Positions 12,506 through 23,221 of a stretch of DNA of 64,000 nt are shown in pieces. Made by a program: the position numbers and the translations under genes. Positions within the stretch are counted from its first letter, which is position 1; each line of letters begins with the position of its first letter. The stretch is from Platycnemis pennipes (Eukaryota > Arthropoda > Insecta > Odonata > Platycnemididae). The stretch is taken from contig OW121856.1 in the NCBI GenBank assembly GCA_933228895.1, positions 23,391,805 to 23,455,804 on the forward strand, written 5' to 3'. The notes under the pieces were generated by a model that worked only from the letters and a program-made list of their open reading frames with translations, made no database searches and had not been told where the DNA came from.

Positions 12506-15359
12506 GGTTTGAAACAAACAACAAAAATTATATTTTTACTGTGGTCAGTATTTGTTTTGAAATAATAAGTAAGAGCCTTTGTGAAATGAATAATTCACTA
12601 GCCATTAGGGTTAAGAAATCTGTCTCCCAACATCCAAGTGATTTTCGTTTGTTGAATCGAAAAATCTCAGTGCTGACCTCAGATATACCATACAGTGCTA
12701 AACAAAATTTACTATTCATTGTTTTGCTCCAGCACTTTTTCATGTATATGATAATGTCTTACGAACGTACATATTTATTTCAGGTTCAACAATGGAATGT
12801 AGAAAAATTGGACTCCTATTATAGAGTCGTTAGTAATAAAATACTTAGTTGTGAACAAATGTTTAACTAATGTACTTTTATAAAATGTATTGCAAAATGT
12901 GCAAAATATGTCCTTTGCGCCTTAATTCCGATTAAATTAAGTCAAAATATTAATGCAATCCTAAAAAATCAAAGAAACATAATAAATTTGCAAAAGGAAT
13001 GATACTGTCTGCTCTTCTCTTAGTTTAACAAAGGATCTCTAAGAAAAATAGGAAAAGACCGGTGAAACTTGAAAAAATTCTTGCTAATATGGAGAGCTTT
13101 CCAATAGGGGCGCTCCGAGCTTCGTACCTAGATAATATGAGAGCGGGAGAAACTCGTGCTAGCTCTCGTTGCATGCAAGTTCGTAGATTGATCAATTATT
13201 CAAGCCTTCGTCTCTCTCATAGTACGGAACACGTAGGATCGACAGCTTTCAATGCACATAGTACATCTGGTTTGCATCTGACGCTAGGCGACGAATTTGC
13301 CAGTGGTTCAAATCGAGAACCGCGGCGATACTGGGGTGTGTGAAAGAAAATCGGTGGTTGACTATTAACATATGTGCTATCGGCAACATAATTCCATACA
13401 TGGAACCAAACAAAGTCCACACATGACATATAATCGTTTTTCATTGCTTACTGAGCACAGATGAATACTGATTTCATATCACTTCCATCTCTTATGTCAT
13501 GAGTTATATCTTAGCCGAGCACAGAGTAGAGGAAATAGAATGACTGTAAAAAATAGACAAATTGATTTTAATGAAGTGGATGGGAACTCAGCTGCACAGG
13601 GATGTTCTCCACAAAATCTTGATGTGCCATGCATATACTTTTTAAGTGAAGAAAGGTCCGACATATTAATGTATAAGGGTTGCAACTTTGAGACACATGG
13701 TGTAGTCAATCTTATCAATTTTCCATTTTACCATAGGCTATGTAAATGGATATCTCTCTCAGAATGCTTGACTTATTTGTCATCTATGAAAACTTTTAGT
13801 AGTTGGATGGATCAAAATATATATTTTTGGAATGAACAGAAATATATATCGTTCTGCCTATTAGGAAAACAGTATTTTGGCAATTAAAAAGTCCATGGTT
13901 TCTTTATGTTTCCCAATGATGGTATGCTTCATACAAACTATAGCTATCTATTAATGGTATTACATTTATCTCATAGATTTGTTTTAACCTAAAGATAAGA
14001 GGCCCGCAGAACAAGTCATGAATTAAGTGGGGTGATCGAAGAACATGCATAGAAAAAAAATACATTGGCGCCCTTATCTTATGATTGAGATGAAAAACCT
14101 CGATTTGCAGGTCGCCATTGCAAAATTGAGGAGAAACATCAGATAGATATGATGTGAACTTAGAAGACCGCACTAAATGGTGTTATTATTGCACTGCACC
14201 CATATTACCTTTGAAGTACAAGCTAGGATTTACTGAGGCTTACAAGGCAAATTTACTGAGGTTGCACACAAGACACCGAAGAGAAACGGGTAAAGCATGA
14301 TAAGCAGCTTAGATTTATCTTTTTACATTGTACATGTCACCTTTAGCATGGTTATTTCAGAATTTATTTATATATTTTTACCAAATTTGGAAAATATATC
14401 TCCATGGAACCAAATGATAGCACACACTGACCGAAGAAAATTTCAAGCGTAGGTTACTCTGTTAAAGGTTTTCACGGTTAATTTAAAAATCCTGCAATGT
14501 CTTCATTAATTAAAAGGAATTATTAAAAAACATTTTAAAAAATTTATCAAATATAACAAAAAATATTCTATATCGAAATACCGCGTTGCATGCTATGAAT
14601 AATTTGGAAGTATAATTTGGAAAAGTTTTATCGAGTAAACATTTTAAATTAATAAATTTACCACACTGAACATTTTAGCACCGTAAAGTCTAAATTTATT
14701 TAATTTAAGTATCATAAAAAATAATAAGGATTCAAGAATATCAGAGAATTTCCAGCAAAATACCGTTTCCATCAAATAATTCATTTATTACCGTTTGCGT
14801 GATAGAAAAACAAGATAACAACTGCCCTATTGCTTTATGTTTTTCCTCCAATAATCCACCTGAACATTCCCCCCAAAGTGGCTGGCACTATTTACTCAAC
14901 CTCGAGGAACAAGACTCAGAAGCCTACGGAAGAAGAAGTTGACGAAAGTACGCAAGAGTCTGAAAGGTAATATCTTCCCAAGTTTTCAGCGTATTGAAGA
15001 AGAAGTGAAACGGTAGGGGCTCCTTTCAGGACAAGAGTATTGGAAGTGGGTGGTGAAAAACGCTCTGCAAAGGTGAATTGGGACAAAATACTGCAGACTG
15101 CAAGAGAGGACTGAGGAGATTAGCAAAGAGGCAGTCCATAGGCAGAAAGAGTACATGGGAAATAAATCAAAACTCTAGAAAATGCAAAGACTATACGAAT
15201 TTATACTAGAAAAATGGATTCTCTGAAATAAAATTCATTTCTCGACAAAGAAGAGGCCTGTTCACACAAGTTATTAGTCGGAGAAGGGGAGAGACCTCTG
15301 GATCCACTCTGGTGATCTACAAAATAGGAAATGTCTCGAACTTTTTTTCATTCAAAAAT
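12506..15359. other. AT-rich sequence with unassigned open frames
   Basis: Two frames here are longer than most: 12493-12870 plus (125 codons, starting inside the LINE tail fragment) and 13540-13887 plus (115 codons). Neither contains a motif, repeat or signal that I recognise, and both have the composition of the surrounding DNA. A GC-richer patch lies at about 13090-13340. I do not call genes here. Confidence 0.5.
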
Positions 15360-15480
15360 GCCCAGTTCAAACTACGCTGGTCGTTACGCGCGTCCTGACG
15401 CGCGTAGGTCGTATCTCGTAGCTCTCGACGCTGCCAATTACAATAGTCGGCGCTGCAGTTGGAGTGATAACCGGAAACAG
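15360..15480. other. CpG-dense patch with a short perfect hairpin
   Basis: CpG is conspicuously frequent here compared with the flanks. At 15385-15406, TACGCGCGT and ACGCGCGTA form a perfect 9-bp inverted repeat around a CCTG loop. A 78-codon frame (15331-15567 plus) spans the patch without a recognised domain. It may be an unmethylated regulatory patch or part of an unrecognised element. Confidence 0.45.
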
Positions 15481-15925
15481 GAAATGAGAAGAGGCACACG
15501 AAAAGACACCACACACGTAAAATTCAAAATATTGCCGGACCGAGTACAGTTAATTAAATATGAGTGAATATAGTAGGGACCACAAATGGTTTCAATGTTA
15601 TGAGCACTCAAGTTTGAAGGATATTTATAAAATAACCTAAATACGCACAGAACATTTCATAACATAATTTTTTTCTCGTTTAATGCGGTGAAAACGACGC
15701 ACGGCTTTCCAAGCAACAGTAAGCCACTGGCCGGTCTCGTTCCTACCCATGTAATTATAAATCGAATTAAGGAAGTTGATTAAATCATATTATTAACGAC
15801 GATGTTTTATAATATTTGGATACCTAAGGATTACAAGGCAATGATTAAAGCATTCATTTGACCACCCAGGGACGAAAAAAACGCTTTGATAATAAATGTA
15901 CACTAGTTGCCAAGTGAAAAAGTTC
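15481..15925. other. Unannotated spacer
   Basis: Nothing recognised. Confidence 0.45.
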
Positions 15926-15996
15926 ACCTGGACGGGGAAACGTACCACGTACCACGGCTTTCCGAGGTACTTCGCAGACCACTACGCTATCCAGGA
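15926..15996 (-). repeat. tRNA-derived SINE head or tRNA pseudogene
   Basis: On the minus strand a 71-nt segment keeps tRNA architecture. The A box TAGCGTAGTGG (15989 to 15979) matches the consensus TRGCNNAGTGG. The degenerate B box GGTACGTTTCC (15946 to 15936) differs from GGTTCGATTCC at two sites. The acceptor strands TCCTGGA and TCCAGGT pair in six of seven positions, and the T stem (CGTGG/CCCCG) in four of five. The anticodon arm is not a proper 5-bp stem with a 7-nt loop, so it is not a functional tRNA. A SINE head with Pol III promoter boxes is the best explanation; the body and tail were not delimited. Confidence 0.65.
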
Positions 15997-17229
15997 GCTG
16001 TAATTCTCTCGAAAATTTTACCGAGGTTTCAAATGCTAGTTTACTGAGTTATTTTCATAAAAACTTATTTCAACAAAATTCCCTGCAAAGATAAATGTCT
16101 TAGATTTACAGAAAACACATATTGTGTTAAAATTTAAATTGGATCGGAAGATAGGTTTTCGAGAAATAAAATTTTAAATGCGGCGTAATTGTAGAAGATG
16201 TAAAAAAACATCACTTTATCCATTTGAACTTCAGTAAAAATTGCAACGATATAATTCAAACATGTTATCTATGCATACAACAATTAATATAGGGTCAAAC
16301 AAGAAAAAAATAATATTTAAAATGTTCAGTAAGTCCTTTGGTTGCGTAAAACATACCCATCAAACTCGATTGCACGTAATATTTTGGTCGAGAGTAGTGA
16401 CTTGTTACCTGTACACTCCCGCCATTAGCGGCTTGAAGGTAGCACTGAAGTTGCACTGTAATTCAGGCGTAGAATGAACGCGCGTAAGGACCATCGTAGT
16501 CTGAACAAGGCATAAAAGTACATTTCTAGTATTGTGGGTTTTAATTTTTGACATATGTTTCGTTTCAAAATGTGTACACAATCATTTATAGGGTAAGAGT
16601 CAACTTCTTCTTGATAGTGAATGTGGAAAAATAAATATTACTCCTAATAAGCATTTAACAGCGTTAGATTACCTTTCAGGACTAAAGTTTTGGCAAAAAT
16701 CATAGTTTAATAAAATTTTTAATCAAATTTTAATTGAAGTAGCATAGATGGATTTAATTATTTCCAATAATACATCATTGTCTACTATACAGGCATGAAA
16801 ATGTTTTTCAGTGCAATGAATGATGTAACTGAGCTAAGAAGAGTTTTAGTATCACTCAAGGAAGACATAATAAAACTAATTTGGAAGTGATAAAAAACCA
16901 ATAAGAAATCGTTAAGTAGACAGTAAAAACCTTATTGCGTTCACAACTTCAAAACTCATTATGTTTGATGCGGAAGCATTAAAAGAATTTACCATCATTA
17001 GTCGTAAATCCGAAGATTAGTTTGATGCAGATGTCCGCTGAAATCTTCTATTAGCTTATCTCTTCATATTTTAGAAGTATTATAAAATATTTTTTTTGAA
17101 ATCACTACATTTTTCAAGTTGATAGCAGTTTCCAAGTAATCATTAGTTTTTGGGTTCAATATTCAGCGTCTTCCATGCATAAGATATTGAATGTATAAAG
17201 AAAGACAGACCTTGTATGATATATATGGA
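15997..17229. other. AT-rich sequence, nothing recognised
   Basis: A small CpG-richer patch lies near 16420-16500. No gene, RNA or repeat was identified. Confidence 0.5.
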
Positions 17230-17345
17230 AAAAATTTAGAAGGATGTAAAAGAGAAGAATTATGTCGATATGAATAGGTTGGCCGATAAAAAAGTGGAGT
17301 GGAGGGCTACGTCAAGCCGATCCTAGGATTGTTGACCGATGATGA
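17230..17345 (+). mobile_element. LINE C-terminal tail remnant
   Basis: The plus strand encodes DVKEKNYVDMNRLADKK then VEWRATSSRS and a stop, followed by the GATGATGATG tail. This is the best-preserved of the short tails in the window and serves as a reference for those at 2.3, 6.6 and 50.3 kb. The upstream part of the element is absent or unrecognisable, so this is a strongly 5'-truncated insertion. Confidence 0.78.
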
Positions 17346-18639
17346 TGAAAAAGAGATATGGTTTGTTTACAGTACTCGTTTCAAATTTTCAAAACGTATT
17401 TACTAATCATTAATTTATGCCAATTCTGTTACTTCCGAAAAAGGTGACTTTTTTTGCCTACATCAGCATTTCATCCGGCAAATAACCTCAAAGCTCTGGG
17501 ACCGAGGTTTTCACCCACACCCTAAATAAACTGTGGACGAATAACAAGCTTCGAAAACATCGTACTCGTTAGAAAGCGTCCCCGTTCACGTATTTACAAG
17601 GAAACGCAGATAAATTTGAGGAATATATGCACCTTCCTCAACGTTACATATTGAGAGGCTTTTACTAAAGCGCTAATCTGCTAGTCAGCCAAGGCCTCAC
17701 AAAAAATCCTGCATTCACAATAGAAGAAGTAAAATTAGGCATAAAGAAGATAAATCAAGCGTTGATGAATGTAAAGAGGTTTTTGAGGACAAAAATGCCA
17801 AATAAAAATCATATGAGCAGAAAAGAAAGTTTACTTTGGATATATGAAGAAGGCGGAGAGAGTGGGAAGAGATAAATCGGGACGAAGGTGTTTCGAAGGA
17901 CTCGGTAGAGGAGAGCAAAGAAGGGAGACGATCTGGTAATTTGGTTGGAATAATGGGAGGTAGAGAAAAACATCGTATACGACGTGTTCTTCTCGGTATG
18001 GATTTTATATCCATCTTAACCTACATTGGTCAGTTGGTAGTTCATTATTAATTAGATAGTTATAAAACAGGCTTTTTTAAGTAGGGGAATCCAAACTTCC
18101 ATTGTATGCATGAGTTGTATAAGTAATTTACGAGGACCAAACGAATAACCGTGGCTAGATTAACGTTGGCGTGCTGTCCGCAGGAGCATAAAGGAAGAGA
18201 ATCGACATATTTACCTCGATGCATGAATTTCAGCTACCCATATAGTAGTATATCACGCTCTGCACCTTCTCCGACCTGACCAATCTTTGGAATGGACATA
18301 ATTTTTTCACCTGATTACGTTGGGTTTTCATGCATATAGCAATTCATTACTATTTATTACTCACAATGCACTCAGTATTATTTTAATCCTATAAAATGAC
18401 TACAATTTATGGAATTTTAAAAATCCAAGCAAAGAAGGACAAGGCACTAAAAATCACCCTCACACTAGGGTATGAAATGAAGGATGGCTAGGAGAGGCGT
18501 AGTATCCATCCTTACGCATTAGTAACGAGATGGAGAGATGAATTTTTATCCGTATCCTGGACGATAAAGGGTACATTTTAATTGGCCTTCACCCTGCATA
18601 AAAATCCCGTCAAAGCAGCACTCTTTCAGAGGATCGATG
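17346..18639. other. AT-rich sequence, nothing recognised
   Basis: A frame at 17715-18014 minus (99 codons) is low in complexity (Ser/Leu-rich, on a purine-rich plus strand) and is not called a gene. Confidence 0.5.
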
Positions 18640-19080
18640 GAGTAAGTCACTAGTAGGGATGAGGGACAGGCGACAATAACGTTAAGTGGGGACGGGCAGC
18701 ACTTTTAACAGCGGCACGGAGATGAATCCTGGGGGATAAAAACAAACTGGGTTAGGGGAAGGGGTGAGGGTGACGGGGTAGGTTCAGGGTCTTCAGGGCC
18801 GCGTAAGGGGAGAAGGGGAGGGAGGGTCCGGAGGAGACTGGTCGCTCGCTCGAGAATTCTCGGCTGGGCAGCCGGTCGTTTAATACAAAACAAACACTGA
18901 GATGAAAGTCCAGACATTGGAGTGAGTGAAGCGCCGTAAAGATTGCGCGGATGGAAAGGTCCTTCGAGGAGGAGTCGTAAAGATCGGCAGAAATGGGGCG
19001 AGGTGAAGAATAAAGGAAAGGAAGGATGATGGTTCTCCAACTACGTAGTACTTTACTAGGCATCTCTAATGTGGCCGGGA
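18640..19080. other. GC-rich island, G-rich on the plus strand
   Basis: The plus strand has long GGGG/GGAG tracts. Two overlapping minus-strand frames (18705-19040 and 18752-19099) in different phases run through it. Both are rich in Pro, Ser and Leu, as any frame opposite G-rich DNA would be, so neither is convincing. Candidate conserved non-coding or regulatory DNA. Confidence 0.4.
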
Positions 19081-21550
19081 GAGAATAGTCACCGAGCATA
19101 TACTGGGTGTGTGAACTAATAGTAACAAAACTTCTCCATCACAAATTAATGCCAACAACAGGAGAGACAGAAACCAATAATTTCACTACCTAAAAAACAC
19201 ACAAAATGTTATTTTAGAAAAAAATACACACATTCAATTGCACATTTGATTGTCCATGCAGTCCTACAAAAACGCCTAAAAAGCTACATTACCTATTTCA
19301 TTTATCCCATGTTAACTTCAGTTTTACTTTGCTTCTTATTGCATTGGAAAATGATATTATAATCTCACGCTAATTTTTTATTTTATACTGATGTACTAAC
19401 CACAATAGTACACGGGGACTATAGTCACATCATCAGCATATTTTATTCAGTATTTAACATTCATATATAATGGTAGCCTGTGCTTCAATAACCAGATAAT
19501 GATTCACAACTAATTCTACTGATAATTTGGAGAATTTGATTATCATACAATGATACCTTTAAACAAATGTAGCTGTTATTAATTAGTCAGTAATCCTCAT
19601 AATGGATTGATGGAGCTACCTACTTGCCTCTTATTACACTTAACTCCTCTTATTAACAATTATTATCCATTCTATCACTTGCTCAATATATTTCATACGA
19701 AACTTACAAGATATGTTTCCTGGTATTTTGTCCTGAGATGATTTTCTGCATCAGGCCATCATGTCTCAAGATATCGTCAATTAAGTTGTCCCCTCTTATC
19801 CTTAAAGCTAATTTTCTTTCGATTTCTACTACCTGAGTAGCAAATTCTGCCATCAAACCTTCTGCTTTCGGTCAGCAGAAAACATTTGCTGACGTAACTA
19901 TAAAACCTTCTTCGAACCTGTAACTCAATGGGAGTCTGAAGGTGCACAATAGTCTCAAAGGGTAGCTTATTCCGGCAGGTTAAGTTTTTCACGCCAGGAA
20001 CGAAAAAGGCTTAGGTACAATCTCCAAAGAAAAATAATTGGTTTTTGGCTTAAAAATGCTTGAACTTTGAGATATCCTGGGAGTATGTCAAGATAACTTG
20101 AAGACAATTTTAATCTTTCACGAAATACTGTTGTTTTGCATATACCTTATATGTACTGGACTGATTCAAATTTTTTATATGGACTTGCATTTAAATGAAG
20201 TTGTTGCATTGTAAGCAGAATTACTTATTTAGGCAATCAATTCTCTCCAAGAGCTCCAGATGTCAAACAATTTTCAGCCTAATAGGCAAAAAAATTCCAA
20301 AAATGTTAATATACTATCTGGCCCTTTAAGAAGGCATAAAATATTTATGTGAATATTTTATATGAAACGTTGCTGGATAAAACATAAGAAAATAACTCCA
20401 ATTACTCTATTAATTTAAAATAATGCATACTAAAGATGGTTTTATTAACGTCCAATGAAATGAATGCATCCATTATTTATCTTGTAAAAACAATTAACTT
20501 CAATTAAAAATTTTTTTTTTAAGATAGAAGATATTAAATTCTTCTCATTCACAGACCCAAGTTCACCTCTCTCACTAGTTATTTTTCAAGTTTTTTATTG
20601 ATTTTTCTCTATTGCCATTCAGGTTAATTTTTCATTCCTTTGCTAACAGCCGTAAGGATAAATGATTGTAGCGCCACTAGCCAACATATTCCTGGCTAAT
20701 GGTGAATATGTTAATGAATGAATAGCAAACGGATGCAGAAAAAGTATTTATTTGAGAAAATTAAATACGTTAGCACAATGGTTTATATTTAAATTTTGTA
20801 CCGCTAAAAATAATGAATACGTGCTTCCTTCATTGTTTCAAAACAATTGGAATACATAAATAACAAAATAAATAACAAAAAAATACATAACAAAACAATA
20901 CGAATGCATAAATATGTAACTAATAATGTATGCATGAGAAAGGCGAAGACAAATGTAGTGCGTTGATTTATATAAAGCTACAATTTACCTAATTAGTCTA
21001 AAACGTCAAACACAGCCTAGGCTATTCTTGATATAGTAAAGAATTACTGGAGAATTTAGAAAAGAGAAAAACTACATAACACCTTCATGGGAGGAGAAAA
21101 TCACAGAGCTGTGAAAAGAAGTTGAAATTTGAAGTGGAAAATGTATTCAAGTCCAATCCCTCTAACCGTGGGTGCAGAGTTTGCGGTCCCGTTCGGGGTA
21201 ACCCGTGATCGCGTTGAGTTTCGGTATTCAGCATGGCATTGTTATCAACAGTCGTTTCCCTCTGCTATGCATTCCCAGACATCCAGGTTGCACGGTCCTG
21301 AATTCTCTTCTATCCACGTATAGAGCATACTTGCGGTGACTGATCGGAGTGAAAGAATTTTCAAATTTCGATTATCAAATGTTGACAATAGGTTTCAAGG
21401 CAAAGTGGTCACCAAGTACCTATCGCACTAACGAAAGCAATAGAAGGAAAGCCAAAAGGAATCTATCATGGATCAACTGAAGTGAATGAAAAGATTTTGT
21501 GCAAATGATAGCGATACATAATAGGGATGGATAGAGATTTAGTAATTAAT
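19081..21550. other. AT-rich sequence, nothing recognised
   Basis: No gene was seen. A GC-richer patch lies at about 21160-21330. Short A-rich near-repeats (ATAAATAACAAAATAAATAA) occur near 20855-20900. Confidence 0.5.
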
Positions 21551-21658
21551 AAATATCTGCATACCAAAAATAAAACCCTCTGAATTCGTTCATCGAAATA
21601 CATGAATGCATTTTGATGAACGAATTGAGATGGTTTTATTTTTGGTATACAGACATTT
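21551..21658. repeat. Foldback: 49-bp arms around a 10-nt loop
   Basis: 21551-21599 is nearly the reverse complement of 21610-21658, with a few mismatches. Both arms contain the ATACCAAAAATAAAACC block and the AATTCGTTCATC block. The transcript would form a long stem. ATTTAGT is present just left of the element (21537-21543) and across its right edge (21655-21661), a possible 7-bp target duplication. A miniature foldback transposon or a hairpin RNA locus are both possible; no transposase is present. Confidence 0.75.
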
Positions 21659-21661
21659 AGT

Positions 21662-22849
21662 CTGTATCTGGGAACTCAACACGAGATAATCCGATGCAAT
21701 GGACGAGGTAGCCACGTAACACCAGTTAAACGTTCTTACAATTAAAAGTAAGAGCAATGGCATACATTGTTCAATTCACTTTGAATTTATTCTGTTACAC
21801 ATCTTAAAAGTAAAACTATGACGATATTAGCCACATAAAATGTGTAATTCTGATTTTATTAAGACTGAAAAGCTAATAATGAACTCAAATTGAACTATTC
21901 AAATGACAAAAAACAAAAAGTCTAATATTTTATACAAAGACGCAGCCTCTTATTCCTAATGTACAAAACAGAAACACCAAATGTAAAATAAGATATTAAT
22001 TATTCTTCTTCTTATTTTCACGAGAGTTTAATAAAGACAGGCTAATACTATGAGCTTTCATCAACCATCTCTTACTCCAAATGATGTAAAAGAGTTTATC
22101 TCAGTAACCCAATAATTATATACTACAGTCAAGGACAATGGAAGTACTAAGTGACATATAAAAGTGAAAACATATTAAATTGTTATTTTTTAATGGTTTG
22201 GTCAAAAATATTTTTTCTATCTAATTGATTCACTTTTTGTAATAAATTAGTAAACAATTAATTCAAATACCTACAGTAAACGGCATAAAATATCCCGAAA
22301 CACTTTTTTTTGAGAGATAAGTAAATTCTGAAATTTTATGAATTTTAGCTATATCTCAATTGATTTAATAGTTTTAGTATTATTTCAAATATAATTCTGC
22401 AGATATATTTTTTAATATTTTTAACAAATATGTAATTCAGGGTAAAATTCCAAAGAATTTCTCTACAGATCACCTCAATACTGAATTAGGGACCACTCAG
22501 CCTTATAAAATTATGCTAAGCCACAAACTGTAAATAATACTTGAAAACATTGTAATACCTCCTCATCTTTAAAACTGAATCATTTAGTAGACGAATGAAC
22601 CTCCATCTTTCATGTTTTAAGTGACGTTTAGGCTATTTATTTGACTCATCTGATAAGAAGGTGTACGAAAATATATTAATTTCATGTGTCACCCTGTGTG
22701 GATATATATTCACCCAAAACTATAAGTGTCGATTCCATGGGCCTTCCAGAGCGGCTTTTATACGATTCTCTACCATTTTACATTTTTATTGCTCACACTT
22801 ATCACGCCTTTTCATTCAGGAATTCCTTTTCCAACTACAAACACTTGAT
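21662..22849. other. AT-rich sequence, nothing recognised
   Basis: No gene, RNA or repeat was identified. Confidence 0.5.
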
Positions 22850-23190
22850 GGGCCCCCAACCCCCTCTACAAGCTCGCGGAGAAATGTGCGGGTTTAGCAA
22901 ATCGAAGCTCTGATGCAAGCGCCGACTCCTCCCCCACTCCCAGCCATTCTCCCCTCGGCAATTGAACACGCCAACGTGACGGCAGACCTTTGACCCCACC
23001 CTCCCCTCCAATTCCCCCTTTCTCTTGATAATTGGAGTCATTCCAAATGCAAGGGGGAGAGGGGGTCGAAAATTAACGGTCCCGAACGGACCCCTTGATG
23101 CCCAGCAACCCCTCTCGTCGCACGCCCTCCATTTGACGGGGTTTTCAATTTCCCCCATCACACCCCCCCTCGCATTCCTCCACCCAGGGA
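22850..23190. other. GC-rich island, pyrimidine-rich on the plus strand
   Basis: CCCC/CTCC tracts alternate with short mixed blocks. Frames open on both strands across it (22661-22897, 22686-22913 and 23025-23267 plus; 22835-23161 minus), which indicates a lack of stops rather than coding. None has a known domain. Similar in character to the islands near 7.2, 18.8, 28.1, 29.4, 32.2 and 43.2 kb. Confidence 0.4.
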
Positions 23191-23197
23191 ATGTGTA

Positions 23198-23221
23198 TCA
23201 TAATAATAATAATAATAATAT
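23198..23221. repeat. (TAA)n microsatellite
   Basis: About seven uninterrupted TAA units, followed by TTTATTTACTGTTC. In insects such a run beside TTTATT often marks the 3' tail of a minus-strand retroelement, but no element body was identified here. Confidence 0.85.

Noticed and set aside
12493..12870. 125-codon open frame as a possible gene
   Set aside because: It starts inside a LINE 3'-end fragment, has no recognised motif, and matches the AT-rich composition of its flanks.
13540..13887. 115-codon open frame as a possible gene
   Set aside because: No domain, signal or codon bias recognised, and overlapping frames on the other strand are equally open.
18705..19099. Two overlapping minus-strand frames of more than 110 codons
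   Set aside because: Both phases are open because the DNA is GC-rich, and the protein would be low-complexity Pro/Ser/Leu.
23198..23221. CRISPR-like or satellite array
   Set aside because: It is a plain trinucleotide microsatellite. No array with regularly spaced unique spacers exists anywhere in the window.
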